Assembly (NCBI GenBank): GCA_902790525.1
Contig: CADASI010000009.1
Location: 1 to 39,992, forward strand
Source: an uncultured Eubacteriales bacterium
GTDB taxonomy: Bacteria; Bacillota; Clostridia; Christensenellales; Aristaeellaceae
Direction: 5' to 3'
DNA length: 39,992 bases
In this document: positions 16,417 through 25,554 of the stretch, piece after piece
How positions within the stretch are numbered: the first letter of the stretch is position 1
Layout of the letters: every line of letters starts with the position of its first letter
Notes under the pieces: generated by a model
Told to the model about the DNA's origin: nothing
The model's database searches: none
The model's input: the letters and a program-made list of their open reading frames with translations, nothing else
Translations under genes and position numbers: made by a program

Positions 16417-19400
16417 TCACTTCCCGCCGAACAGCCTTGCGAAGAGGCCCTTCCGGGGCGGATGCTCCGCCCTCACGCGCGCCGCCTCGGCCCTGTCCGT
16501 CCCGCCGTCCTGATCCGCCGGCACATAATCGTAGCTCAACCGGCAGAGCTTTTCCGGCTTTCCGTCCAGATCGAACATCGCGACGAGGGACCCGTCCGCA
16601 GAGAAGCGCTCCGAAGAACCGCCCCCGTTGATCGCGGCGGGAACCCGGCGCATATCGTTCGCCATCTCCGTGATGTAGAGCCGCCTGTCCGAATAGGCGT
16701 GCCAGAGGGCAAAGCGCCCGTCCGGAGAGAAGGCCATCTCATAGCATTCCCCCGTCGCGAGACCCGCGCCGCGCATGCGCTCCCTCGAAAACACCATCCA
16801 GCCCTCGTCCAGCCGCACCGCAAAGTACCGTTCGTCCGCCGAAACGCGATAGAGGGCGCAATGCGGAAACGCGCTGTCGACCACCGCGACGGGTTCGATC
16901 TCCCCGCTGCGCAGATCGACGCGAAGCGCGCCCTGATGGTCGCACCAGAGATAGCAGACGCTGTGGTCGGCGTTGATCAGCACCGGCTCGGTCCAGGTCT
17001 CCTTCGTGCCGATCTGAACCGTCTTGCCGTCCAGCTCAAACCGGTACGGCAGCTTCCGGAAGGCCCTGTGAAGCGGCGCGTAGATGTCCATGAGCGTCGC
17101 CGGATAGCGCTTCTTCGGCGTCTGCGAGGTCAACCGCCCGCGCTCTCTCCCGTAGACCTCCGCAAAGGCCGGTTCTGCCGGTTCAAAGTCGGCTCCCTGC
17201 ACTTCGATGGTATGGTGGATGCGCACCCGCGAGCAGGCGGCGGAGAGCGATTGCTCCATACGAATCGCCTGTTCGTTGTCCCGCAACTCAGGCAGCTCGC
17301 GATAGCGCTCGAATTGGCGGATGGCATCCTCATACACCCTGTCCCCGAGCGCCTTTTGGAAGCCGTCCTCGATCTGCTCCCGCTCCCGGTTCAGCTCCGC
17401 GACGCGCGCCGAGGAGACAAACCGGCTGATGCGATAGTGATGCCGCGCGTCCGCCACCTTGCGGCAGAGCATCGCCGCGTAGTCCCGCTCGACGCTGTCG
17501 CGGGCCATCGAAACGGCATTCCTCCGCTGAACGGGCTCGCGCTCCCGCATCTTGACCTGTCCGTTCAGCAGTACGTATTCCCCCAGGTCCGCGACCACGC
17601 GATTGTGACAATGCACATGGTCCCATCCGTCCCGGCGCGCGCCCTTCTTCCAGCGCTCCGTCATCCGCAGCCGCTCGGGGCCGTCCGCGGGCACCAGCCG
17701 CGGTCCGTCCGGCAGGCTGCACGAGAGCGGCGCGTCCAGCCTGTATCTCAGGAAGGTCGTGGTCTTGAACGTGTCGTCGCTCTGGTCCCTCCACACGGAT
17801 TCCTCCAGCACGCACAGCATGCCGTCCTCCTCCATCCAGATGCCGACGCAGTTTGAACCGTAGGGCACGGCCTTGATGTGCTCCCCGCGGAAGGCCTCAA
17901 AGGCGTCCCCGCCCCTCCAGTCGGCGCGAAGCGCCTCCACCCTGCACCCGTCCCGGGTATCGATCCGCACAAGGCGATAGCAAAGCCCGCTGTAAAACCC
18001 CGAACCGATCGCCGCATACAGATACCGGCCGTCCCCGCTCGGGCACACGGCCTGATAGCTATAGCGGTACTCCGCCGACACGGCCTGTATCCGCTTTGAT
18101 TCCATCATGTCGTAGCGCAGCAGTTCGCCCTCGCTGAGTATCCACAGATAACCGTCCTGATCGCGGCAGGCGTCGAGGGGATTCTGACAGTCGTAGGCAA
18201 GAACCTCCTCCAGGCCGGTCTCCTCGCGCACCAGCGACTCGACGGCGCGGTTTCGCGCCTCGGATTCCAGCATGTTCTCGATGCTCTGCATCGCCTGATC
18301 GTAAGTCAGCGCGCCGCGCTTCCAGCGGAAGAAGACCTGGTTGAGAAACGCATCCGCATTGTCCGGCTGGACCTCCAGCGCCCTTTGCAGCAGCTCCGCC
18401 GCCTGATCCTGCTTGCCGAGATCCAGAAAGCTCATGGCGTGATTGTTCAGGTTCGCGCCGGACAGCAGCGCCGCCGGTTCCTCCTCCCGGTAGAGCAGCC
18501 CGGTGGTCTCCATAAAGCACGTCCGCAGCGCCCCGATGATCGCGCCGAATCCGGAGGCCCTGTCCTTCAGCGCGCCCTCGATCAGCGCCCACACCGTCTC
18601 CGGCGGCGCGACGCGGGCGGCGGCGCGGTAGCCCTCAAGGCCGTCCGAAGCCGCCGCGCCGCTCAGCCACGGGTGGCCGCCGACGTACATCTCCGCGACG
18701 GTCAGCGCCCAGGCGTACACGTCCATCCACTTTTCGGCAGGCGCGCCGACGGACTGTTCTTTGGGACAGTAGGCCGGGGTGTAGCCACCGGAGAGGGACT
18801 TTTTGCCGTCGGTGAGCTGGCTCTGCGCCCTGGCGAGGCCGAAGTCGGCGACCTTGGCGTCCCAGTCCTTCGTCAGCAATATGTTCCCCGGCTTGACATC
18901 CTGATGGATGAGTCCCTGTTCGTGGGAGTATTGCAGTCCCCGCGCCGCCTGTATGGCAATGTCGAGTATGCGGGCCTGCACCTCGGCCTCCGTGCCTTCG
19001 TACAGCCTGCCGGACTGTATGGCGTCCTTCAAACTGCCGCCGTCCATCCATTCCGAGAATATGGTCGGCACGCCGCCGATCTCACGCACATAGTAGCAGG
19101 ACACGATGTTCGGATGCAGCCCCAGATTGATCCAGTGCTCGCACTCGGCGATGAACTCCTCCTTGCGCCGCTCGCTGCCCTCGGCGAAGAACCGCGGCTG
19201 GGGCCGCTTCATGGCCAGGTCGGTGTCCCAGCTCTGGTGGTGCACCCGCCACACGCTGCCCATGCCGCCGAGTATGGCGTCGCCCTCGACACGGTACGTG
19301 TCCAGTATGACGTCGCCCCGCTGAATCCGCTCGTTGGAGATGGCGACGGGACCTGCGTCCCCCGCCAGGCGGCTCGCCGCGTCGTCCCGATACGCCTTGA

Positions 19401-19464
19401 AAAAAGATTCGCTCTCGTACACGCTGCCCTTCGACAGGCTGTTGCTGAAGCTTAAGCTATCCAT
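16417..19464 (-). CDS. Hanks-type Ser/Thr protein kinase with TPR and probable beta-propeller
   Basis: A 1015-residue cytoplasmic kinase. The catalytic domain is about residues 50-325: glycine loop GGMGSVW (66-72), ATP lysine K86, catalytic loop HQDVKPGN (187-194; catalytic D189, metal N194) and DFG at 207-209. The activation segment ends YCPKEQ. The HRD arginine is Gln, a non-RD kinase. A TPR pair follows (about 345-390: AMSFLDLGKQDQAAELLQRAL). From about 435 to 990 come repeated beta segments typical of a WD40/PQQ-like propeller (SPDGRFALWHAYSDRRLYI). There is no transmembrane segment or PASTA domain, so it should sense internal ligands or partners. Likely counter-enzymes are the downstream phosphatases (inference). 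ATG preceded by GGAGG. Confidence 0.92.
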   Translation of the reverse strand: MDSLSFSNSLSKGSVYESESFFKAYRDDAASRLAGDAGPVAISNERIQRGDVILDTYRVEGDAILGGMGSVWRVHHQSWDTDLAMKRPQPRFFAEGSERRKEEFIAECEHWINLGLHPNIVSCYYVREIGGVPTIFSEWMDGGSLKDAIQSGRLYEGTEAEVQARILDIAIQAARGLQYSHEQGLIHQDVKPGNILLTKDWDAKVADFGLARAQSQLTDGKKSLSGGYTPAYCPKEQSVGAPAEKWMDVYAWALTVAEMYVGGHPWLSGAAASDGLEGYRAAARVAPPETVWALIEGALKDRASGFGAIIGALRTCFMETTGLLYREEEPAALLSGANLNNHAMSFLDLGKQDQAAELLQRALEVQPDNADAFLNQVFFRWKRGALTYDQAMQSIENMLESEARNRAVESLVREETGLEEVLAYDCQNPLDACRDQDGYLWILSEGELLRYDMMESKRIQAVSAEYRYSYQAVCPSGDGRYLYAAIGSGFYSGLCYRLVRIDTRDGCRVEALRADWRGGDAFEAFRGEHIKAVPYGSNCVGIWMEEDGMLCVLEESVWRDQSDDTFKTTTFLRYRLDAPLSCSLPDGPRLVPADGPERLRMTERWKKGARRDGWDHVHCHNRVVADLGEYVLLNGQVKMREREPVQRRNAVSMARDSVERDYAAMLCRKVADARHHYRISRFVSSARVAELNREREQIEDGFQKALGDRVYEDAIRQFERYRELPELRDNEQAIRMEQSLSAACSRVRIHHTIEVQGADFEPAEPAFAEVYGRERGRLTSQTPKKRYPATLMDIYAPLHRAFRKLPYRFELDGKTVQIGTKETWTEPVLINADHSVCYLWCDHQGALRVDLRSGEIEPVAVVDSAFPHCALYRVSADERYFAVRLDEGWMVFSRERMRGAGLATGECYEMAFSPDGRFALWHAYSDRRLYITEMANDMRRVPAAINGGGSSERFSADGSLVAMFDLDGKPEKLCRLSYDYVPADQDGGTDRAEAARVRAEHPPRKGLFARLFGGK

Positions 19465-19505
19465 GGAATCACTCCGTCCTCCGTCGACCCGTTCCCGGGC
19501 ATCAC

Positions 19506-20237
19506 TTACGTGGCGCTCGCCTCAAACGTGAAGTATTTCTCGGCGTATTCCTGCGCGGCGCTGCCCGGCTCGCCCACGATGACCATGTCCTTCGGGCAGC
19601 CGTTGAAGGCGCTCTTGGGAATCTCCGTCACGGAAGGCGGTATGACGATGCGCGCGAGGTTTTTGCAGCCCTGGAACGCGCTCTTGCCGAGCTTTTCGAG
19701 GGTGTCGGGCAGCTCGAGCGTCTCCAGGCCCTTGCAGTCGCGGAACGCACTGGCCTGGATCTCTTTAAGCTCCGCCGGGAACTTGACCGTCTTCATGCTG
19801 CTGCGCGCGTAGAGCGCCTGCTTCCCGATCACGGTGACGGGGGTGTCCTTGTAGCTGTCGGCCAGCGCCACATGGGCGTCGCCGCCGTAGACGCGCCGCA
19901 CGACGCCTGTGCCCTTCTTCACGGCATAGGACACGTTGTCCGTCGCCTTGTAGTACTGTATGGCGTTGGTGGCGGTGAACAGCGGAAAGATGATCAGCAA
20001 AACCACCATCAGTATCACCAGCGGAAAGACCATCGGGTGGGCTTTGCTGGGATCGCGATTGCGGGCGAAGATCAACAGCAGGTTGTCGAATACCGCCACC
20101 GTCAGGCAGATGCCCCCCAGTATGATCCATTCGCCCTGCCGGCTCTGGGCGATGCCCTGCCAGAATGATATGATCACGCCGGCAACCGCCGTAATGGCAG
20201 CGGTGTTTTCCAACCGCTTCAACGGGTCCTGTTTCAT
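19506..20237 (-). CDS. membrane protein with BspA-type LRR C-terminus
   Basis: A 243-residue protein with two transmembrane helices (about residues 13-50 as one or two spans, and 70-93: VFPLVILMVVLLIIFPLF). About 75 residues follow, then three to four LRR_5 repeats (VTVIGKQALYA, LKEIQASAFRDCKGLETLELP, LEKLGKSAFQGCKNLARIVIP, VTEIPKSAFNGCP). Open frame continues upstream, but it overlaps the preceding gene; the ATG at 20237 with GGAAGGGAG upstream is the start. By the positive-inside rule the LRR side is hard to assign. It shares the LRR type with the last gene of the train, so both may recognise a common partner. Confidence 0.82.
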   Translation of the reverse strand: MKQDPLKRLENTAAITAVAGVIISFWQGIAQSRQGEWIILGGICLTVAVFDNLLLIFARNRDPSKAHPMVFPLVILMVVLLIIFPLFTATNAIQYYKATDNVSYAVKKGTGVVRRVYGGDAHVALADSYKDTPVTVIGKQALYARSSMKTVKFPAELKEIQASAFRDCKGLETLELPDTLEKLGKSAFQGCKNLARIVIPPSVTEIPKSAFNGCPKDMVIVGEPGSAAQEYAEKYFTFEASAT

Positions 20238-20260
20238 GCAGAATACACTCCCTTCCGTAT

Positions 20261-22324
20261 TCAGGCCAGTATCTCCTTCAAAACGCTCCAAAGCCCCGCG
20301 GCCAGCGCGCCGACGAGTATCAGTATGACCCCCCATTTGAGCATCTTCTCGGCGCGGGGCCGGTTCCTCTGCTTCTTCTGATTGACGCGGAACTCCGCCA
20401 GCTCCTGTTGCAGATAGGGGTCCTGTGTGTTCTCGGCTACGGTCTTTTCCAGCAGCTTCACCGAGCGATCCATCATCTCGGCGCCCTTCTGGTGATCCTC
20501 GAGCAGCCCGCCGTAGCACTGAAGCGCGATGCCCAGGGCCTCCTCGTCGTTTGGCAGGCCCCTCTCGGCATAGACGGCCTCGGACAGCGCGAGGTCCTCG
20601 GCGAACGCCTCGCGCGCCTTGTCCCACGCCATGCGGTCCTTGTACAGGTTCCCCAGCGCATTCCAGTAGCCCGCCAGGGAGCGCCGATAGACGATGCTGC
20701 CCGTGCGCTCGACCAGCGACGCCATGATCTCCTTCCCGCGCAGCAGGTACTTCTCGGCTTTATCCCAATCGCTCTGCCAGCGGGCGATATTGCCCAGTTC
20801 GCCGTAACCTCCGGCAAGCTGGTAGAGGCCTTCGTCGTCCAAATCGTCCAGGGCGTTGAGTATTTCGATGCCCTTCTCCGCGCTCCCGCGGCGCTCCTTT
20901 AGCGTCTCCTGCGACAGCGTGGCGGGCTTCTCAAAGTGGATATTGCTCTCCTCCAGCCATGTTTCCGCCAGGCGCACGCTGCGCTCCGGGCTGTCCGGGG
21001 CGCTCTCCAGCATGGCGCGCATCCGTCGGCAGACGTCCCGCGCCTTCTGCGGATGATCGGTGGCATAGTACATCAAAACCAGGCTGTCGTCGCCGAAGGC
21101 GGTCGTATGCGCCAGCTCCAGTGTGGAGGCGTCGCCCGCGCGGTACTGCGCCTCGGCCAGCCTGAAGGCCGTCTCCTTCCAGCGCAGGGCCGCGTCGTTG
21201 TCCCGCTCCACGCCGACGCGGGCCAGGTACATGAACCCGAGCTGCAGCGCCGCGTCCGCCGAACCGGCGTCTGCCGCCTCGGTCAGCAGGCGCAGGGCGC
21301 GCTCCGCGTCCTTTTCCACGCGGATGCCGGAGAGATAGGCCATGCCGAGCAGGTACTTCTGCCGCGGCGTGGGCGTCTTGCAGGCGTGATCCAGCAGGCT
21401 GGCCCGGATGATCGCATTCCGCAGCGCTTCGCTGTCTCCCACGGGGACGGTCTGCGTCAGCGGCGGCTCCATCTTCTTTGCGAGGTTTTCGGGATCGGAG
21501 ACATCCACGTCCACGAGGATGCGCTTTTCCAGCTGCTTGCTCCTCGTCGCCCGGGGCCATTCCTCCCGCTGGATGTAGTTCTTCCGGCCCCGCCGGTCCG
21601 GCTCCGCGAGGCTGTCCGTCACGGTCAGCGCAAAGGCGTCGGAGTCCCGGAGCTGTTTGAAGATCTCCTCGTTGAAGTCCTGTCCGGCGATCAAAAAGTC
21701 GTCAAACCAGATGGCCAGCGCCTCGCAGAGCGGCTGGTCGTGGATGGCCTTCATCACCTTGAGCGCCTGTTCCCGGTCCTTCTTGCGGTAGCTGAGGAAG
21801 ATCTGCTTCTCAAACGCGCGCTCCCGCACCTCATCGGCCACCGCGTCGGACATGACCAGCGTGTGCAGCTTTCGGGAAAACTGCTCCCGGAAATCCGACG
21901 ACGCCTGCCGGGGGCCGTCCAGCTCCAGCTTTTCGTCGCGCTTGCCCACCGCGGCGCTGGCCGCGCGATAGAAGCTGTCCGCCGGCTCCGTGCTGCTGCT
22001 GGGAGAGATGTAGTACACCGGCAGCAGGGGGATCTTCCTGTCAAAGCAGAAGCGCACCGCCTGCGCCGCCGCCTCGGTCTCCTTCCCCGCCAAATGCTCC
22101 GTCACGGCCATCACGAACAGCGACATGTCGCCCAGGCGGTCAAGCGCCTCCGCGCGGGGCAGGGCGTCGCCGGTCCACACGCAGAGGTTCGCGCCGTAAG
22201 TCTTGTCCAGCAGCAGCTCCACGAGCTCCGCCGCCGCCTTATCGTCCTCCGGCGCGGCAAACAGGAAGACCTGGGGCTTGTTCTTGGCAGGGGTGTTCCC
22301 CCGGGTATTCGGCGTATAGTTCAT
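20261..22324 (-). CDS. tandem-TIR, Sel1/TPR protein with C-terminal membrane anchor
   Basis: A 687-residue protein. Residues 17-105 are a degenerate TIR-like domain (PQVFLFAAPEDD...LPVYYIS) lacking the catalytic-type Glu. Residues 172-275 are a well-formed TIR: IFLSYRKKD (175-183), WFDDFLIAG (206-214) and NYIQREEW, where E254/E255 match the Glu of NAD-cleaving TIRs. Sel1 repeats span about 325-400, and TPR-like repeats continue to about 640. A single helix (about 665-683, GVILILVGALAAGLW) anchors the C-terminus. TIR domains in bacteria degrade NAD+ or make signalling nucleotides; which applies here is unknown. ATG 22324 has GAGGGAG upstream. Close relative of the gene at 22721. Confidence 0.9.
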   Translation of the reverse strand: MNYTPNTRGNTPAKNKPQVFLFAAPEDDKAAAELVELLLDKTYGANLCVWTGDALPRAEALDRLGDMSLFVMAVTEHLAGKETEAAAQAVRFCFDRKIPLLPVYYISPSSSTEPADSFYRAASAAVGKRDEKLELDGPRQASSDFREQFSRKLHTLVMSDAVADEVRERAFEKQIFLSYRKKDREQALKVMKAIHDQPLCEALAIWFDDFLIAGQDFNEEIFKQLRDSDAFALTVTDSLAEPDRRGRKNYIQREEWPRATRSKQLEKRILVDVDVSDPENLAKKMEPPLTQTVPVGDSEALRNAIIRASLLDHACKTPTPRQKYLLGMAYLSGIRVEKDAERALRLLTEAADAGSADAALQLGFMYLARVGVERDNDAALRWKETAFRLAEAQYRAGDASTLELAHTTAFGDDSLVLMYYATDHPQKARDVCRRMRAMLESAPDSPERSVRLAETWLEESNIHFEKPATLSQETLKERRGSAEKGIEILNALDDLDDEGLYQLAGGYGELGNIARWQSDWDKAEKYLLRGKEIMASLVERTGSIVYRRSLAGYWNALGNLYKDRMAWDKAREAFAEDLALSEAVYAERGLPNDEEALGIALQCYGGLLEDHQKGAEMMDRSVKLLEKTVAENTQDPYLQQELAEFRVNQKKQRNRPRAEKMLKWGVILILVGALAAGLWSVLKEILA

Positions 22325-22355
22325 AAGCGCTCCCTCGCCTTCTCCCAGGGCGTTT

Positions 22356-22676
22356 TCAGGACATCAGATTGACCTTGCACAGCTTCAGCTTCCGGATGAT
22401 CTCCTTGAGCTCCGGGTCCTCCCCGTTCAGGCGCAGATGCGCCTCCAGCAGCTTGATGACCTTGGTCATGTCGTCGATCGTAAGGGCGCGCTTCTTCACG
22501 CCCTTTGCGATGCTGACATCGTCAAACGCATCCATGCCGCTCTGCGGCATGCCGGCCCAGCGCCGCGTCTCGGCCGCCCAGCCCTTCTCGAAAAAGGACG
22601 CCAGCATCCGTATCTCATCGTCCGTCAAAATGGGAAGCGTATCCGGTTTCTTAAACAGATCAGAGAAAAAACCCAT
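22356..22676 (-). CDS. small helical protein of unknown function
   Basis: A 106-residue cytoplasmic protein that I do not recognise. It begins GFFSDLFKKP, a short amphipathic hydrophobic/basic segment, followed by predicted helices (DDEIRMLASFFEKGW, DDMTKVIKLLEAHLRLNG, LKEIIRKLKL). ATG 22676 is chosen over the upstream TTG because AAGGAGG lies 7 nt before it. It sits between the two TIR genes (gaps 44 and 31 nt) and resembles in style, not sequence, the 100-residue protein at 25555. The position suggests a partner of the TIR proteins. Confidence 0.72.
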   Translation of the reverse strand: MGFFSDLFKKPDTLPILTDDEIRMLASFFEKGWAAETRRWAGMPQSGMDAFDDVSIAKGVKKRALTIDDMTKVIKLLEAHLRLNGEDPELKEIIRKLKLCKVNLMS

Positions 22677-22720
22677 CAAAAGCCCTCCTTGTCCTTCGTC
22701 GCGTCGTCATTCTGCGAAGG

Positions 22721-24952
22721 TCAGTCGCGTCCTGTCAGCTTTTCCAGCGCGCGCCTGGCCCTGTCGGCGTATCTTTCGTACTCCGGGTGGTTGCGGCAAA
22801 TCTCCTCCCACAGCCTCAGCGTGCGCTCCATCATGCCGGCGTCGCGGGTATACTCCGCGAACAGGCAGAGCGTCGTGGCCAGCTCGTGGCTGGCGGTGTG
22901 CGACGGAAACTCCGTAAGCAGCGCCTCGCGCAGGACGACGGCGCGCTCGAGGCAGCTTATCGCCTCATCCCGCCGGTCGAGGCCGTCCAGGGACTTCGCC
23001 AGCTTCTCAAGCCCGGCGGCCAGGTTTTTGCGGTACTGCGCGGAGCCGGTCTCGGCGGCGTTCTTCTCAAAGATCGCCACGGCCTCCTGCTGCAGCGCCG
23101 CCGCCTCCCGGCACGCTCCCCGGGCGCGCTGCACCTCCCCCAGCTTGACGAGGCTCACGGCGCAGTCGTCCCGGGCCTGCCAGGTCCTGAGCTCCTCCGA
23201 GAGCACCTTATCCAGCGCGAGCGCCGCGCGGTAATCCGCCGCCGCGCCGTCGTAATCCATGCGGGACCGCTTGATGTTGCCCAGCTTGGTGCGTATGGCG
23301 GACAGGTCCCGGCGCGCGCGGGGGCTGTCGTCCGCTTCGGCCAGCGCCTCGCGCAGCGAAAGCGCCTCACGGTAGAGTGCCTCCGCCCGGTCCAGGTCCT
23401 TGCGGTGCCGATACACGTCGCCCAGCCGCTCCTGGCTGACGGACAGGTCGCGCCGGGCGCGGGCGGTGCCCATCTCCCGGGCCAGCCGGGCGTTGATGTC
23501 CAGCGCGCGGCGGTAGTATTCCTCCGCCCTGTCGCGCTCCCCCCGCGCACGAAAGAGCCCGCCCAGGCGGTTGCAGATCACTGCGGTGTCCCGCTGCACC
23601 TCGCGCGCGCCCACCTCGTCAGTCAGCGTCCCGGCCACCGTGAGCGCCAGCTCCGCGGAGGCGACCGCGTCCGACAGTTTGCCCGCCTCACGAAGCAGGT
23701 CGGACAGGCCCATCAGCGCGCGGAAGTACCGCGTGCCAAAGCCCAGGTGCTCGTCCGGGGAGCGGCCCTTTTCGTACTCCGCCCGGTACTGGTCGCACAG
23801 CGTCTTCTGCCACCCGACAGCCCTGTCCATGTCCCGCGCCACGCCGTCGCCGTTTATGTACATGTCCACCAGCTTTTCCGTGGCGTCGAAGCAGGGCTCC
23901 GGGTCCGTCGCGGCGGATTCCAGAAGCGCTATGGCGCGGTCCCGGTCCACCTCCACGTCGATGCCGCACAGGTACGCCAGGCCGATGAAGAAGCGGTGCC
24001 GCGCGGAGCCGTCGTTCTCCTTTTTGGAGATGCGCCGAAGCGCCTCGAGCAGCGCGGCGTTCATCTCCCGGGGCTGATGCTCGTCCTGTATGGGGGGTAT
24101 GTCGCGGTAGACCGTCTCCATCTTCAGCCGCTCGGTGCGCGCGTCGCCGCGCTCCGTCTCGTAGAGCTCCACGGGCACGATCTCCAGATCGCCCTTCTTC
24201 TGCCGCCGGCTTCGCGCCATCGGGTATTCCTCCCTGAGCACGTAGTTCTTCGGCTCCAGCAGGTTGGGCGTCACCGCCAGCGCGAACAGGCTGCTCTTCT
24301 CGAAGGCGGCCCTGATGGCCTCGTCGTACCGCTCGCCGGGCACGAGAAACTCGTCGTACCATATGGCGATGTCCCTGAACTGCCGGTTTTCGTGGATCAG
24401 GTGCATCAGCCGCTGGGCGTGGCGGCGGTCCTTCTTGCGATAGCTCAAAAACACATAGGCGTCGAAGGCGTCGCGCACCCGCTCCGCCAGCTCGTCGCCC
24501 ACCAGCACCGACTTCAAGTAGGTGTCCAGCACCTCGTCGTAGGGCGTGGCGGTGGAATCGCTGACGCAGCGGTTCACCACCTGGAGCTTGGTGTCGGTGA
24601 CGCGGTTGAACTCCCGGGACAGCCCGCTTTCAAGCAAAATCGGCAGCACGGGAATGTGCTGCCTCAGGGCATATTTCAGCGCCACGTCCCTGGCGCGACA
24701 GGCCGTGTACAGGAATTTGGAGGTCACGGCCAGCACCATAAGCTGCATCTCGTCCAGGCAGACCCCGAGCTCCTGGGGATCGTAGGGCGCGTTCATCTCC
24801 GCGTCGTGCCAGACGGCGCAGTTGGCATGCCGGAGCAGGTCTTCCGAAATCAGCGGGATCGCCCTTTCCCGATCCTCCGGATGACAGGTCAGGTACACCC
24901 GGGGCTTTCCCCTGACGTCGCTCATGCCACGGGTGATGTATTCCAGCTTCAA
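22721..24952 (-). CDS. tandem-TIR, TPR protein (soluble)
   Basis: A 743-residue protein with the same plan as the gene at 20261 but no membrane helix. Residues 17-108 are a degenerate first TIR (PRVYLTCHPEDRER, IPVLPILLE). Residues 165-262 are a canonical TIR with VFLSYRKKD (167-175), IWYDEFLVPG (197-206) and NYVLREEY, with E241/E242 at the catalytic position. A Sel1 stretch is at about 310-400. At least six TPRs follow to the end (EEYYRRALDINARL, EALYREALSLREAL, AADYRAALALDKVL). The start is probably TTG at 24952, with AAAGGA 11 nt upstream; ATG at 24925 would shorten it by 9 residues with a poorer site. Likely an effector or sensor acting with its membrane-bound relative. Confidence 0.9.
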   Translation of the reverse strand: MKLEYITRGMSDVRGKPRVYLTCHPEDRERAIPLISEDLLRHANCAVWHDAEMNAPYDPQELGVCLDEMQLMVLAVTSKFLYTACRARDVALKYALRQHIPVLPILLESGLSREFNRVTDTKLQVVNRCVSDSTATPYDEVLDTYLKSVLVGDELAERVRDAFDAYVFLSYRKKDRRHAQRLMHLIHENRQFRDIAIWYDEFLVPGERYDEAIRAAFEKSSLFALAVTPNLLEPKNYVLREEYPMARSRRQKKGDLEIVPVELYETERGDARTERLKMETVYRDIPPIQDEHQPREMNAALLEALRRISKKENDGSARHRFFIGLAYLCGIDVEVDRDRAIALLESAATDPEPCFDATEKLVDMYINGDGVARDMDRAVGWQKTLCDQYRAEYEKGRSPDEHLGFGTRYFRALMGLSDLLREAGKLSDAVASAELALTVAGTLTDEVGAREVQRDTAVICNRLGGLFRARGERDRAEEYYRRALDINARLAREMGTARARRDLSVSQERLGDVYRHRKDLDRAEALYREALSLREALAEADDSPRARRDLSAIRTKLGNIKRSRMDYDGAAADYRAALALDKVLSEELRTWQARDDCAVSLVKLGEVQRARGACREAAALQQEAVAIFEKNAAETGSAQYRKNLAAGLEKLAKSLDGLDRRDEAISCLERAVVLREALLTEFPSHTASHELATTLCLFAEYTRDAGMMERTLRLWEEICRNHPEYERYADRARRALEKLTGRD

Positions 24953-24985
24953 AATTCCCGCCGTCCTTTCTCTTCTCTCCTTTGA

Positions 24986-25522
24986 TCACAGCCTGTTCAG
25001 ATCCACCCACATCGCGGGCCGCACCGCAAAGGCCTCGTCGGCCACGTTGCCCTGGGCATTGATCTTCCCGTCCGTCAGCACCGTCATCGACGCCGGCCAT
25101 GGGGCTGAGCGCGTATCCCTCAGCCACCACATCCTGCCGGTGGTCTTTCGATCGGCGTCGTCCCTGAAGTACTTCTCCGCCTCCTCTTTACTCAGGAGAA
25201 ACAGCCTGTCCTGCGTGGCAGGACGCCCCTTGTCGTGAATGGCGGTGGTCAGTATGGCCGCCTTTTCCTTCGGTGAAAAGGCGTTGTTATAGAGCGTGCC
25301 GTTGAGATATGCCCGCAGCGTGCAGTTTTCCCATTCCAGACTGCCCCTGCTTTCATACAGCTCGGTGCACTTTTCATGGAGCTTTGCGTTCGTCACGGGC
25401 TCCCTGGAAATCAACAGCGCCGTGTTTTTCGCGCCGTCAATGTCAAGGATGCGCCACTTCCGCCCGCCGATCGCCATGGTTCCGCCCACCTTGCGGCCAA
25501 ACAGTCCTCCCAGGATTTCCAT
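24986..25522 (-). CDS. DUF6273 domain protein
   Basis: A 178-residue protein of the same family as the gene at 11437. Shared marks are WRILDID, CTLRAYLNGTLYNNAF, RLFLLSKEEAEKYF, MWWLRDTR and AVRPAMWVDL. The N-terminus MEILGGLFGRKVGG is short and hydrophobic/basic, as in the two small proteins of the cluster. I chose ATG 25522 (GGGAG 9-10 nt upstream) over the GTG two codons earlier, which has almost no spacing. Function is unknown; the gaps of 32-33 nt place it firmly in the train. Confidence 0.8.
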   Translation of the reverse strand: MEILGGLFGRKVGGTMAIGGRKWRILDIDGAKNTALLISREPVTNAKLHEKCTELYESRGSLEWENCTLRAYLNGTLYNNAFSPKEKAAILTTAIHDKGRPATQDRLFLLSKEEAEKYFRDDADRKTTGRMWWLRDTRSAPWPASMTVLTDGKINAQGNVADEAFAVRPAMWVDLNRL

Positions 25523-25554
25523 GTTCACAGTCTCCCTTCCCGCGCCCTGTCAGC

